Shown: positions 39,678 to 48,636 of the stretch, piece after piece
Numbering within the stretch: the first letter of the stretch is position 1
Layout of the letters: every line of letters starts with the position of its first letter
From: Burkholderiaceae bacterium
GTDB taxonomy: Bacteria; Pseudomonadota; Gammaproteobacteria; Burkholderiales; Burkholderiaceae_D
Assembly: GCA_031291325.1 (NCBI GenBank)
Contig: JARLJG010000014.1
Span: forward strand, 1-59,414
Length of the DNA stretch: 59,414 bases
Direction: 5' to 3'
Position numbers and translations under genes: made by a program
The notes under the pieces: model-generated
Told to the model about the DNA's origin: nothing
Database searches by the model: none
Seen by the model: only the letters and a program-made list of their open reading frames with translations

Positions 39678-40796
39678 ATGAATTCCGTAATCCAAAACTC
39701 CAAACGCCTGGTCATCAAGGTCGGCTCGTCGCTGGTGACCAACGACGGCAAAGGACTCGATCACGCGGCAATCGCCAAGTGGGCAGTGCAGATCGCGCAA
39801 TTGCGGCAGTTGGGCAAAGAGGTCGTGCTGGTCAGTTCCGGCGCGATTGCCGAAGGCATGCAACGCCTCGGTTTCGACAAGCGCCCGACCGGAATCCACG
39901 AATTACAAGCCTGCGCAGCGGTAGGGCAGATGGGCTTGGCACAGATTTATGAAACCAGCTTCCGCGCCCACGACTTGCGCACGGCACAGGTGCTGCTGAC
40001 CCATGCCGACCTGGCCGACCGCGAGCGCTACCTGAATGCACGCTCGACGCTGTTTACCTTATTGCGTTTGGGCGTGGTGCCGATCATCAACGAGAACGAT
40101 ACCGTCGTAACCGATGAAATCAAGTTCGGCGACAACGATACGCTGGGCGCGCTGGTGGCCAATCTTCTCGAAGCCGACTCCTTGATAATCCTGACCGACC
40201 AGCGCGGACTGTATACCGCCGATCCGCGCAAGGATCCGGCGGCGCAATTCGTGCATGAGGCCAAGGCCGGCGATGCCGCACTCGAAGCCATGGCCGGCGG
40301 CGCAGGCAGCAGTATCGGGCGCGGCGGCATGTTGACCAAGATACTGGCCGCCAAGCGCGCCGCGACTTCCGGCGCCCACACGGTGATTGCCTGGGGGCGC
40401 GAGGATCGTGTATTGACCCGCTTGGCCGGCGGCGAGGCGATCGGCACCCAATTGACTGCGCAAACCGCGCAACTGACCGCCCGCAAGCAATGGATGGCCG
40501 ACCATTTGCAAACTGCGGGCACGGTGGCGCTGGATGCCGGCGCGGTGCAAAAATTGACGACCGAGGGCAAATCGCTGCTGCCGATCGGCGTGATCGCGGT
40601 CAGCGGCGACTTCGGGCGCGGCGACATCATTACCTGCACCGACGAATCGGGGCGGGCGATTGCACGCGGCATGAGCAACTATGCGAGTTCGGAAGCGCGC
40701 CGCATCATGCGCCACGCGTCGTCGGAAATCGCGGCGATTCTGGGATTTGTCGAAGAGCCCGAATTGATCCACCGCGACAACATGGTGCTGATCTGA
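39678..40796 (+). CDS. proB: glutamate 5-kinase ProB
   Basis: ProB phosphorylates glutamate in the first step of proline synthesis and is feedback-inhibited by proline. The 372-residue product has an amino acid kinase domain (about 1-260) with [52 protein letters not shown] and [10 protein letters not shown]-like [13 protein letters not shown], then a C-terminal PUA domain (about 280-372) with [14 protein letters not shown]. This two-domain form is the full-length type. It follows obg on the same strand, as in many betaproteobacteria. Confidence 0.95.
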   Translation: MNSVIQNSKRLVIKVGSSLVTNDGKGLDHAAIAKWAVQIAQLRQLGKEVVLVSSGAIAEGMQRLGFDKRPTGIHELQACAAVGQMGLAQIYETSFRAHDLRTAQVLLTHADLADRERYLNARSTLFTLLRLGVVPIINENDTVVTDEIKFGDNDTLGALVANLLEADSLIILTDQRGLYTADPRKDPAAQFVHEAKAGDAALEAMAGGAGSSIGRGGMLTKILAAKRAATSGAHTVIAWGREDRVLTRLAGGEAIGTQLTAQTAQLTARKQWMADHLQTAGTVALDAGAVQKLTTEGKSLLPIGVIAVSGDFGRGDIITCTDESGRAIARGMSNYASSEARRIMRHASSEIAAILGFVEEPELIHRDNMVLI

Positions 40797-40827
40797 TCCG
40801 GGCGTCGCGCCTGCGTCTGGCTGCCCG

Positions 40828-41400
40828 CTACATTTGCCTGGATTCGGGCCGGGGATAGCGCAGGGTTTGCAGGATTTGCTTGGCTTTGCCGGCGATCGTG
40901 CTGCCCGAGCAGAAATAATTTTGCGCCAATTCGGCGTGCTGCAAATTGGGGCCGGAAGTGGCAATCGGCGTCCATTCGGAGTTGCGTGCGCGCGTCCAGG
41001 TGCCGTCCGCATTGCCTACCGCATACAGTCGTTTCTCGAAACTGCTGCAGCGGATTCCTTCATAGCTGATATTCTTGGCACCACCGGCGCTGGTTCCGAT
41101 AATTGTATAGCGGATGATGCCGTCGGTATCGACCGTAAGCGATTTGGCGTCGATGGCGAACGATTGCCGGGTGCTGCGGCTGACGTAGAACGACAACAGG
41201 TTTTCCGCAACCGGCGGCGCTGGAACCTGCCAATCGATTTCCGGGGTTTCTTTTTCCTTGGCGTCCGGGTCGTCCCCAAACAGGTTCAACGCGTGGCCGG
41301 GAAGGCTGGCAATGGCGAGCGCCGCCGCGAGCAGGCAGGTGCTGGCCCATTTCTTGTTCGATGCCGGTTTTTGCGACAAAGGTATCATGTAGTCAATCAT
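40828..41400 (-). CDS. CNP1-like exported protein
   Basis: A 190-residue protein with an N-terminal signal sequence (KKWASTCLLAAALAIASLPG, cleavage probably near GHALN) and a mature part resembling the CNP1 (cryptic neisserial protein) family, function unknown. IDWQVPAPPVAENLLSFYVS and ISYEGIRCSSFEKRLYAVG are the family-like parts; two cysteines, C119 and C164, could form a disulfide. It lies 12 bases after rppH on the same strand, a common pairing. No ribosome binding site decides between the ATG at 41400 and one 12 bases later. Confidence 0.8.
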   Translation of the reverse strand: MIDYMIPLSQKPASNKKWASTCLLAAALAIASLPGHALNLFGDDPDAKEKETPEIDWQVPAPPVAENLLSFYVSRSTRQSFAIDAKSLTVDTDGIIRYTIIGTSAGGAKNISYEGIRCSSFEKRLYAVGNADGTWTRARNSEWTPIATSGPNLQHAELAQNYFCSGSTIAGKAKQILQTLRYPRPESRQM

Positions 41401-41412
41401 GGTAGATAGAAA

Positions 41413-41994
41413 TTATTCTGTGGTCGGATCGGCCCCGGGAGCTTTCGGCGCGCCGGAATGTGGGGTTTGCTGGGCTGGGCGCGGGCCGCGCGTAACGTGC
41501 CGACTCGCGCCGGGCGACTGTGGGCGCGTCAGAAAGCGTGATAATTCCTGCAATGCACGTTGATACACGTCGCGCTTGAATTCGATCACCACGTCGAGCG
41601 GCACCCAATAGTCGTGCCAGCGCCAGGCGTCGAATTCGGGATGATCGGTAATGCGCAAATTGACGTCGCAATCCCGGCCCATCATGCGCAGCAAGAACCA
41701 GATTTGTTTCTGGCCGCGATAATGCCCCCGGATTTCACGCTTGATGAAGCGATCCGGGACCTCATAGCGCAGCCAGTCGCGCGTGCGACCGATTATTTTG
41801 ACGTGTTCCGAGCGCAATCCGACCTCTTCCTCAAGCTCGCGAAACATCGCTTGCTCCGGGGTTTCACCAAATTTGATGCCCCCTTGCGGAAATTGCCATG
41901 AGTGCTCGCGTACCCGCTTTCCCCACCACACCTCATTCTGGGTGTTGAGCAGAATGATGCCGACGTTCGGGCGGAAGCCTTCACGATCCAGCAT
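41413..41994 (-). CDS. rppH: RNA 5'-pyrophosphohydrolase RppH
   Basis: RppH removes pyrophosphate from 5' triphosphorylated mRNA and so triggers RNase E decay. The 193-residue product starts [17 protein letters not shown] and has the Nudix box [18 protein letters not shown] continued by EEVGL near residues 37-60; WQFPQGG before it is typical of RppH. The C-terminal 40 residues are proline- and arginine-rich and probably disordered, as in relatives. ATG 41994 is preferred because GAGGTG lies 4 bases upstream on the minus strand. It is divergent from proS. Confidence 0.94.
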   Translation of the reverse strand: MLDREGFRPNVGIILLNTQNEVWWGKRVREHSWQFPQGGIKFGETPEQAMFRELEEEVGLRSEHVKIIGRTRDWLRYEVPDRFIKREIRGHYRGQKQIWFLLRMMGRDCDVNLRITDHPEFDAWRWHDYWVPLDVVIEFKRDVYQRALQELSRFLTRPQSPGASRHVTRGPRPAQQTPHSGAPKAPGADPTTE

Positions 41995-42295
41995 ATTGCA
42001 CCTCAAAACTTTCTGCGGCTAAATCTTCCACTCCTAGCGTTCGGCGCACTTGCCACTACCGGGTACCTCTACAGCCTGCCACCCTGCCTATTCGTGGGGC
42101 GGCACGGCGGCACGTGCGGGCCCGTCGAGCCATGCACGGCGACTTTTTGAGATGCCCAACCGTCGTCGATCCAGCCAACAAGCGGCATGTTTCGGCAATC
42201 TGCAATCATTTGTGCGAAGAGTGGGCGCATCAGCCAGCTAATCCTTTAAAATTGAGTTGATTATAACCCTCTCTTTTTAAAAAGAATTCATCGTT
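41995..42295. other. divergent intergenic region, rppH / proS
   Basis: This 301-bp gap holds no gene I can support. On the + strand an AT-rich block near the right end has TATAAC at 42262-42267, a plausible -10 for proS with a start near 42274, but I see no good -35. The middle is GC-rich with no repeat or terminator structure. Confidence 0.4.
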
Positions 42296-44029
42296 ATGCG
42301 CGCCTCCCGATTTTTTATTTCGACTCTCAAAGAAGCTCCTTCCGACGCCGAAGTCGTCAGCCACAAGTTGATGCAGCGTGCCGGCATGATCAAACGCCTC
42401 GGTTCCGGCATTTATACCTACATGCCGATGGGTTTGCGGGTCATCCGCAAAGTGGAAGCCATTGTCCGCGAAGAAATGAACCGCGCCGGGGCGGTCGAGC
42501 TATTGATGCCGCTGGTGCAGCCGGCCGAGCTTTGGCAAGAGACCGGGCGCTGGACAAAAATGGGACCGGAATTGATGCGGGTCAAGGATAGGCATGGCCG
42601 CGATTTTGCGATCCAGCCGACCTCGGAAGAGGTAATCACCGACGTGGTCAGGAACGACATCAAGTCCTACCGCCAGTTGCCGATCAATTTTTACCATATC
42701 CAGACCAAGTTCCGCGACGAGCGTCGCCCGCGCTTCGGCTTGATGCGCGGACGCGAATTTACGATGAAGGATGCCTATTCGTTCGACCGCGACGTCGCCG
42801 GCATGCAAAAATCGTATCAAATCATGTATGACGCCTACGTGCGCATTTTCGACCGCTTCGGCCTGCAGTTTCGCGCAGTGGCCGCCGACAACGGCGCCAT
42901 CGGCGGCTCCGGCTCGCACGAATTCCATGTTATCGCCGATACCGGCGAAGACGCGCTGGTCTATTGTCCGACTTCCAGCTACGCTGCCAATATGGAGGCC
43001 GCCGAGGCTTTGGCTCTGTCTCCGTCACGCGCAGCACCGGCAGAACCCTTGACCAAGACAGCGACGCCGGGCAAGGCCAAGTGCGAAGACGTGGCGCAAT
43101 TGCTCGGCCTGGAATTGTCGCGCACCGTGAAGTCGATCGTCCTGACCGTCGAAAAGGAAGTGCCAGGGGGGATCGAGAAGGAAATCTGGATACTGCTGTT
43201 GCGCGGCGACCATGAACTCAATGAAGTCAAAGCCAACAAGATTCCCGGCCTGGGCGAATATCGTTTCGCCACCGAAGCGGAAATTGTCGAATGGTTCGGC
43301 ACCACGCCGGGTTACCTGGGGCCGATCGGCGCCAAGAAGCCGGTCAAGGTGGTGGCTGACCGCACGGTCGCCAACATGAGCGATTTCGTCTGCGGCGCCA
43401 ACGAAGTGGATTACCACTTTACCGGCGCCAACTGGGGCCGCGATCTGCCGGAGCCGCAAGTCGCCGATTTGCGCAATGTCGTCGCCGGCGATCTCTCGCC
43501 GGACGGCCAGGGCGTGCTGGCGATCCAGCGCGGGATCGAGGTCGGGCACGTATTCCAGCTCGGCACCCGCTACTCGGACGACATGAAGGCCACCTACCTC
43601 GACGAAAACGGCAAGCCGCAAGCGCTGCAAATGGGTTGTTACGGCATCGGCATCACGCGCATCCTGGGTGCGGCGATCGAACAGAATTTCGACGACAAAG
43701 GCATCATCTGGCCGACTTCGATCGCGCCGTTTGAAGTCGTTTTGTGCCCGATGGGCTACGACCGCAACGAACTGGTCAAGAACGCTGCCGACCAGCTTTA
43801 TGCGACGCTGCAGGCCGCCGGCATCGACGTCATCCTGGACGATCGCGGCGAACGGCCAGGCGCCATGTTTGCCGATTGGGAGTTGATCGGCGTGCCGCAT
43901 CGGATCGTGGTCGGCGAGCGCGGCTTGAAAGACGGCAAGCTCGAATACCAGGGGCGGCGCGAGAGCGCGGCCACTGCGGTTGCACTCGATGACGTGCTGT
44001 CGTTTATCGAAGCCAAGTTGAAGGCCTAG
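42296..44029 (+). CDS. proS: prolyl-tRNA synthetase
   Basis: A class II aminoacyl-tRNA synthetase that charges tRNA-Pro. The 577-residue length and layout are of the bacterial type with an editing domain inserted between motifs 2 and 3. Motif 1 region: [17 protein letters not shown]; motif 2: [20 protein letters not shown]; motif 3 region: [16 protein letters not shown]. The insertion (about 225-400) deacylates Ala-tRNA-Pro, and the C-terminal anticodon-binding domain begins around [13 protein letters not shown]. The ribosome binding site is weak (AAAAAGAA). Confidence 0.97.
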   Translation: MRASRFFISTLKEAPSDAEVVSHKLMQRAGMIKRLGSGIYTYMPMGLRVIRKVEAIVREEMNRAGAVELLMPLVQPAELWQETGRWTKMGPELMRVKDRHGRDFAIQPTSEEVITDVVRNDIKSYRQLPINFYHIQTKFRDERRPRFGLMRGREFTMKDAYSFDRDVAGMQKSYQIMYDAYVRIFDRFGLQFRAVAADNGAIGGSGSHEFHVIADTGEDALVYCPTSSYAANMEAAEALALSPSRAAPAEPLTKTATPGKAKCEDVAQLLGLELSRTVKSIVLTVEKEVPGGIEKEIWILLLRGDHELNEVKANKIPGLGEYRFATEAEIVEWFGTTPGYLGPIGAKKPVKVVADRTVANMSDFVCGANEVDYHFTGANWGRDLPEPQVADLRNVVAGDLSPDGQGVLAIQRGIEVGHVFQLGTRYSDDMKATYLDENGKPQALQMGCYGIGITRILGAAIEQNFDDKGIIWPTSIAPFEVVLCPMGYDRNELVKNAADQLYATLQAAGIDVILDDRGERPGAMFADWELIGVPHRIVVGERGLKDGKLEYQGRRESAATAVALDDVLSFIEAKLKA

Positions 44030-44097
44030 GCTGAAGTCGTTTGAAGGCGAACGGCAGGCCGCTGGAGCTTGCCCAAGCCATTTGCAGGAAATCGAAT

Positions 44098-44748
44098 ATG
44101 CAGTATGAATACAAGGTGTCGGCAAGCCGGTTCAGCAAGCTCGGCCCCCTGGCGCGCCGTCTGGTCGCCGTCGTTCTGTTGTGCGCTTGCTGCCTCGACG
44201 CCAGCGCCGGCAATCAAAAAGAAGAAGCGATGGCCGACTCGGTGCGGCTGGCCTTGTCCAAAGCCATTACCGATTCGCGCCCGCCCAATCTGCAGTTTTC
44301 CGACATCAAGGATCGCATCAACTACCTGTATTGGCGCGGCGAGATGTCGGAGCGGCTCAAATCGAAATTGCCGGACCTGCAGGTCCGGCAGGAGTTCCTG
44401 CACACGGTCTGGTACGAAGCCAAGCGTGCCGGACTCGACCCGCAAATGGTGCTAGGCCTGATCCAGGTCGAATCGGGATTCCATAAATATGCGGTGTCGC
44501 CGGTCGGCGCGCGCGGCTATATGCAGGTGATGCCGTTTTGGACGCGCACTATCGGCGATGGCGACCCGCAGAAGCTGTTCGACATGCAGACCAACCTGCG
44601 CTACGGCTGTTCGGTGCTGCGCATGTATATCGATCTGGAGGCCGGCAACCTATATCTCGCGCTGGGCCGCTATAACGGCAGCAGAGGCCAGGCCGAGTAT
44701 CCGAATGCGGTGCGCGCGGCTTGGACGAAGTGGGATTACAAGGAATGA
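44098..44748 (+). CDS. lytic transglycosylase, SLT domain
   Basis: A predicted periplasmic enzyme that cleaves peptidoglycan glycan strands with formation of 1,6-anhydro-MurNAc. The 216-residue product has an N-terminal hydrophobic stretch (RRLVAVVLLCACCLDASAG) that reads as a signal peptide, possibly a lipoprotein one. The SLT domain has catalytic E125 in LGLIQVESGF, followed by SPVGARGYMQVMP and ALGRYNGSRG. I choose ATG 44098, with GCAGGAA 8 bases upstream. It follows proS by 68 bases and ends at a strong bidirectional terminator. Confidence 0.9.
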   Translation: MQYEYKVSASRFSKLGPLARRLVAVVLLCACCLDASAGNQKEEAMADSVRLALSKAITDSRPPNLQFSDIKDRINYLYWRGEMSERLKSKLPDLQVRQEFLHTVWYEAKRAGLDPQMVLGLIQVESGFHKYAVSPVGARGYMQVMPFWTRTIGDGDPQKLFDMQTNLRYGCSVLRMYIDLEAGNLYLALGRYNGSRGQAEYPNAVRAAWTKWDYKE

Positions 44749-44773
44749 GCAGGCAATGAGCGGACATCGGTAG

Positions 44774-44810
44774 AAACAAAAACGCCCGCGCGATGCGGGC
44801 GTTTTTGTTT
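44774..44810. terminator. bidirectional terminator, transglycosylase / SWIB gene
   Basis: AAACAAAAACGCCCGC at 44774-44789 pairs perfectly with GCGGGCGTTTTTGTTT at 44795-44810: a 16-bp stem with a 5-base loop and A- and T-rich arms. It sits between two converging genes (ends at 44748 and 44829) and can serve both. Confidence 0.92.
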
Positions 44811-44828
44811 GGCGTCTGGCAAAAAATA

Positions 44829-45359
44829 TTATTTCAAGTGGTTGGAGATGAGTTTGGTCATCTCGAACATCGACACTTGCTTCTTGCCACCAAACACGGC
44901 TTTGAGCTTTTCATCCGCATCGATCATGCGCTTGTTGAGCTCGTTTTGCAGATTGAACTTCTTGATGTATTCCCAGATCTTCTTGGTTACTTCGGTGCGC
45001 GGCAGCGGCGTTGCGCCGACGACGGCGGCCAGGACTTCGGACGGCGTCAAGGCTTTCATGAAGGCTGCATTGGGTTTGCGCGGGGTTGCCGGCTTCGCTG
45101 CTGCTTTCTTGACGGCTGGCTTGGCTGCTGCTTTTGCCGGTGCCGCTTTCTTGGCTACCGGTTTGGCTGCTGCTTTTGCAGCGGGCTTTGCCGCTGGTTT
45201 GGCTGCTGCTTTGGCGGCAGGTTTTGCGGCCGGCTTGGCTGCTGCTTTTTTCGCCGGTGCTGCTGCTTTTGCTACGGGCTTCTTGGCTGCTGCTGCGGGT
45301 TTTTTCGCGGCAGGTTTTTTCGCGGCAGGTTTTGCCGCCGGTTTTTTTGCTGTTGCCAT
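44829..45359 (-). CDS. histone H1-like / SWIB (MDM2) domain protein
   Basis: A 176-residue protein in two parts. Residues 1 to about 95 are almost only alanine, lysine and proline (MATAKKPAAKPAAKKPAAKK and similar), like the tails of histone H1 and bacterial H1-like proteins. Residues about 100-176 form a SWIB/MDM2 domain (FMKALTPSEVLAAVVGATPL, TKKIWEYIKKFNLQNELNK, MFEMTKLISNHL). SWIB domains occur in eukaryotic chromatin remodellers and in chlamydiae; the bacterial role is not settled, probably nucleoid binding. The start is ATG 45359 with a perfect AAGGAGG at 45367-45373. An upstream ATG would add 15 unlike residues. Confidence 0.9.
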   Translation of the reverse strand: MATAKKPAAKPAAKKPAAKKPAAAAKKPVAKAAAPAKKAAAKPAAKPAAKAAAKPAAKPAAKAAAKPVAKKAAPAKAAAKPAVKKAAAKPATPRKPNAAFMKALTPSEVLAAVVGATPLPRTEVTKKIWEYIKKFNLQNELNKRMIDADEKLKAVFGGKKQVSMFEMTKLISNHLK

Positions 45360-45701
45360 CTTCAAACCTCCTTCACAGATGTGTTGGGAAATCGCGTCAT
45401 TCACGCACCGCTAATAGTGGTGCGGTTTCTTTAGGGATGCAAGTGTTTTTTGCGCGAAGTCGAATGAATTTGTGGGGCTAGCGCCACGCGCTTCCCATAG
45501 GAGAAAAGCGAAATGACCTGCGTTTTCCCTGGGCGCCGCATTGGTGCGGCCATTCGGCGGGATGTTTATGGCGCAAACGGGGGCGCAAGAAAAGCGCCGC
45601 CCGGTTTGAAGAAAACCGTCCAAGCCATTGCTGCATAAGGCTTTTCTCGCTCTGCGGGGAGGCCGAAGAGCAGTCGAAATCGGTTTGCCGCTTGCTGCTG
45701 C
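45360..45701. other. intergenic region between ffh and the SWIB gene
   Basis: A 342-bp gap; both flanking genes are on the minus strand. It holds the leader and ribosome binding site of the SWIB gene and a short imperfect hairpin (GCACCGC/GTGGTGC, 45406-45424). One 70-codon frame on the minus strand shows no start signal or familiar sequence, so I leave it out. No terminator follows ffh that I can see. Confidence 0.4.
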
Positions 45702-47069
45702 TCAGCGCATGCCGGGCATCATGCCCTTCATGCTGCGCATCATTTTCATCATGCCGCCGCCCTTGAGCTTTTTCATCATCGATTGCATTTGCTCGAATTG
45801 CGCCAGCATCCGATTGACTTCCTGCACCTGCACGCCGGCGCCGGTGGCAATGCGGCGCTTGCGCGAGGCCTTGATTAATTCGGGCTTGCTGCGCTCTTGC
45901 GGCGTCATCGAGTTGATGATGCCTTCCATGCGCCGCACTTGCTTTTCGGCCTGGTCCATATTGGCGTTGCCGGCAGCTTGCTGGAACTGGGCCGGCAGCT
46001 TGTCCATCAGGCTGGAGAGGCCGCCCATTTTTTTCATTTGCCCCAATTGCGCCTTGAAGTCGTTCAAATCGAACTTGCCGCCGACCTTGATCTTTTGCGC
46101 GAGATCCTGTGCGGCGGCGATATCGACGCCCTTGCGCGCCTCTTCCACCAAGGCCAGGATGTCGCCCATGCCGAGGATGCGGTCGGCCATGCGGCTCGGG
46201 TCGAATGCCTCCAGCCCGTCCAGCTTTTCTGCCACGCCGGTGAATTTGATTGGCTTGCCGGTGATGTGGCGCACCGACAGCGCGGCGCCGCCACGGGCGT
46301 CGCCATCGAGCTTGGTTAGCACGATGCCGGTCAACGGCAACGCATCGTTGAAGGCTTTGGCGGTATTGACTGCGTCCTGGCCGAGCATGGCGTCGACCAC
46401 GAATAGCGTTTCGATCGGTTTGACGGCAGCGTGCAGCGCCGCGATTTCCTGCATCATCGCTTCGTCGATGCCGAGCCGCCCGGCGGTGTCGATGATGAGC
46501 ACGTCGTGGTAATGCTTCTTGGCGAAATCCAGGGCCGCCAGCGCGATGTCGACCGGTTTGTCGGTCGGCAAAGAGGGGAAGAAATCGGCGCCGACCTGGG
46601 CGGTGACGGTCTGCAACTGGCCGATTGCCGCCGGGCGGTAGACGTCGGCGGAAACCGTCAACACCTTCTTCTTCTTTCGCTCGCGTAGGTATTTGGCCAG
46701 TTTGCCGACCGTGGTGGTCTTGCCCGCGCCTTGCAAGCCGGCCATCAGGATGATCGCCGGCGGCTGGGTCGCAAAATTCAGTTGCGACGCTTCCGGGCCG
46801 AGATCGGCACCCATCAGCGATGCCAGTTCGCGCTGCACCACGCCAACCAAGGCCTGGCCGGGCGTAAGCGAGCCGATGACTTCCTCGCCCAGCGCCTTTT
46901 CCTTGACTTTGGCAATGAATTCTCGCACTGCAGGCAAGGCGACGTCGGCTTCCAGCAGGGCCAGACGCACTTCACGCAGCATTTCTGCGGTGTTGGTCTC
47001 GGTTAAGCGCGCCTCTCCGCGCATGGTTTTGACGACTTTAGCGAGGCGTTGGGTCAGATTGTCGAGCAT
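45702..47069 (-). CDS. ffh: signal recognition particle protein Ffh
   Basis: Ffh is the SRP54 GTPase that, with 4.5S RNA, targets inner-membrane proteins co-translationally. The 455-residue protein has the N domain, the G domain with G1 GLQGAGKTTT from residue 111, DTAGRLGIDEAMMQE (G3 region) and LTKLDGDARGGAALS (G4 region), and the methionine-rich M domain. The latter has KSRKRRIATGAG-like ASRKRRIATGAGVQVQEVN, which binds RNA, and ends GGGMMKMMRSMKGMMPGMR. The 4.5S RNA gene is not in the window. Its minus-strand start faces the CcsA-like gene across a 509-bp gap. Confidence 0.97.
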   Translation of the reverse strand: MLDNLTQRLAKVVKTMRGEARLTETNTAEMLREVRLALLEADVALPAVREFIAKVKEKALGEEVIGSLTPGQALVGVVQRELASLMGADLGPEASQLNFATQPPAIILMAGLQGAGKTTTVGKLAKYLRERKKKKVLTVSADVYRPAAIGQLQTVTAQVGADFFPSLPTDKPVDIALAALDFAKKHYHDVLIIDTAGRLGIDEAMMQEIAALHAAVKPIETLFVVDAMLGQDAVNTAKAFNDALPLTGIVLTKLDGDARGGAALSVRHITGKPIKFTGVAEKLDGLEAFDPSRMADRILGMGDILALVEEARKGVDIAAAQDLAQKIKVGGKFDLNDFKAQLGQMKKMGGLSSLMDKLPAQFQQAAGNANMDQAEKQVRRMEGIINSMTPQERSKPELIKASRKRRIATGAGVQVQEVNRMLAQFEQMQSMMKKLKGGGMMKMMRSMKGMMPGMR

Positions 47070-47578
47070 GGGGGTCGATGTATATTAGGAAATAAGGCGA
47101 TAAACAAGGCGAAAGGCGGCGCGTGGATCGCTTCCCGCAGGCGCTGCGACATTCTACCCGATACGCCTGTCTGCCGGCTATTTGCGCGGTCGGCAACCGG
47201 CGCTGCGCGCGCTTCGACATATATAATAAAGCTTATTCGTTGGACAAAGCCGGTTTTGCCGCCGTTCCACCAGGGCCGGAGCATCAAAATTCTAATGAAT
47301 TCAATGCGATAACGTGTCCCCTCCCCCTTGCAGGGGGAGGGCTAGGGAGGGGGTAGTGCGGTCGAGATACGTAATGCGGTAATTTGAGCGCTCTACCCCC
47401 ATCCCAACCTTCCCCCTACGCCGGGCGCCCCTGCAAAGGGGAAGGAGTGTAAGTGCCTAATTTTGCGTTAAATTTGATGCTCCGGCCTTGGCCGTTCCAC
47501 GCAGATCGGCGTTGCGGCTCCTGCTTCCGGTACACTGTCTGTTTGGGTGTCGACGCCCGCATGGTATACACTTATCGC
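47070..47578. other. divergent intergenic region, ffh / CcsA-like gene, carrying repeat B
   Basis: No gene is supported in these 509 bp. Positions 47271-47490 are palindromic repeat B, flanked by 10-bp direct repeats. Left of it, 47070-47260 would hold the ffh promoter; an AT-rich block at 47219-47235 (ATATATAATAAA) is the only obvious candidate. To the right, TGGTATACA at 47562-47570 resembles an extended -10 for the CcsA-like gene. Confidence 0.5.
47271..47490. repeat. palindromic intergenic repeat, copy B, with 10-bp target duplication
   Basis: Terminal inverted repeats are CAGGGCCGGAGCATCAAA at 47271-47288 and, read on the other strand from 47490, CAAGGCCGGAGCATCAAA: 17 of 18 match. GCCGTTCCAC occurs exactly at 47261-47270 and 47491-47500, directly abutting both ends, as a target-site duplication would. 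The core resembles copy A (38299-38490), including CCTTGCAGGGGGAGGG and CTACCCCCATCC, and carries a 15-bp insertion near 47418-47432 within the second hairpin. There is no coding sequence, so it is a miniature inverted-repeat element by structure. Confidence 0.8.
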
Positions 47579-48385
47579 ATGCATATTCTCTTTATCGGCC
47601 TGTCGGCCTTATTGTATTTGACCGCCACCTTCATCCCGCTGCGTCGGCGCACGGCGATTTCGGCGATCGTCGTTGCGGGTTGGCTGGCGCATGCGTTGGC
47701 GCTGAATGGCGAGATCGATGCGCATGGGGCGTTGCGGATCGGCTTTGCGGTGATGCTGTCGGTCACCTTGTGGGTATCGGTCGCCGCCTATTGGCTGGAA
47801 AACCGCAACTATACGCTCGATAGCTTGCGCATCTTGGTATTGCCCTGCGCTGCGGTGGCTGTTTCGTTGCCGATCCTGTTCCCCGGCGAATTGATGCAGC
47901 TGGGGAATGTCTCGCCCTTGTTTTCCTGGCATATCGCGGTTGCGATGATGGCTTACAGCACATTGACGATTGCCGCCTTCCACGCCGTCCTGATGGCTTT
48001 GCAAGAGACCCGCCTGCATGCCCGTCCAGGTGCAGCCACCGGCTGGTTCGAGTCGGCGATCGATCGTTTGCCGGCGCTGATGACGATGGAGCGATTGCTG
48101 TTCAGGTTGATTTTCTTTGGTTTCATATTGCTGACATTCACGGTCTTGTCGGGGGTGGTGTTTTCCGAGCAAGTCTTCGGCCGGGCAGTCAAGTGGGATC
48201 ACAAGACGGTCTTTACGACCGCATCATGGATACTGTTCGGCGCTTTGCTGGCTGGCCGGCAATGGCGCGGGTGGCGCGGCAAAACCGCCTTGCGTTTCAC
48301 GCTGACCGGGTTCGCTGCGCTGTTTTTCGGCTATATCGGCAGCCGATTCGTCTTTGAAGTGGTGTTGCACCGCGCTTTCCTATGA
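47579..48385 (+). CDS. CcsA-like cytochrome c assembly family membrane protein
   Basis: A 268-residue polytopic membrane protein (about eight segments) of the CcsA/YpjD type. SWHIAVAMMAYSTLTIAAFH and WDHKTVFTTASWILFGALLA supply conserved histidines resembling the haem-handling histidines of CcsA, but YpjD-like proteins next to ffh are not shown to assemble cytochromes. In enterobacteria the equivalent gene also neighbours ffh. ATG 47579 (MHILFIGLSALLY) gives the family length; ATG 47561 would add six residues. Its stop overlaps the next gene by 4 bases. Confidence 0.87.
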   Translation: MHILFIGLSALLYLTATFIPLRRRTAISAIVVAGWLAHALALNGEIDAHGALRIGFAVMLSVTLWVSVAAYWLENRNYTLDSLRILVLPCAAVAVSLPILFPGELMQLGNVSPLFSWHIAVAMMAYSTLTIAAFHAVLMALQETRLHARPGAATGWFESAIDRLPALMTMERLLFRLIFFGFILLTFTVLSGVVFSEQVFGRAVKWDHKTVFTTASWILFGALLAGRQWRGWRGKTALRFTLTGFAALFFGYIGSRFVFEVVLHRAFL

Positions 48386-48621
48386 AATATTTGATTTGGT
48401 TGCTGGTTGCGTTGGCTGTGGTGGTGTGGTTAAAGCGCGCTCGGGCTGCGCTTTCCGGTTCGCCAGGCAAGGCGGACAATTCCTCACGTCGCCGCGAAAG
48501 CGAAGCGATGCTGCAATGCGCACAGTGCGGCATACATATTCCGGCGTCGGAAGCGTTGACTGATCGCTCTGGTGTGGCATTTTGTTGTGACGAGCATCGT
48601 GTTCAACATGCCGGTCGTTGA
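48382..48621 (+). CDS. small PP0621-like membrane protein with a cysteine pair
   Basis: A 79-residue protein with one N-terminal membrane segment (YLIWLLVALAVVVWL, residues 3-17), a polar linker, and a small cysteine cluster, CAQCGIHIPASEAL and FCCDEHR, likely a zinc-binding site. It resembles PP0621-family proteins of unknown function. It overlaps the CcsA-like gene by 4 bases and lies just before pilS, an arrangement common in Burkholderiales, so it may be cotranscribed with pilS-pilR. Confidence 0.8.
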   Translation: MKYLIWLLVALAVVVWLKRARAALSGSPGKADNSSRRRESEAMLQCAQCGIHIPASEALTDRSGVAFCCDEHRVQHAGR

Positions 48622-48636
48622 GGCTTGACGCCGGCA

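Noticed and set aside
44793-45434. Cysteine-rich protein opposite the SWIB gene
   Set aside because: The Cys/Phe/Gly-rich product is just the other strand of alanine and lysine codon repeats. The same holds for the frame at 57592-58242 opposite the H1-like gene.
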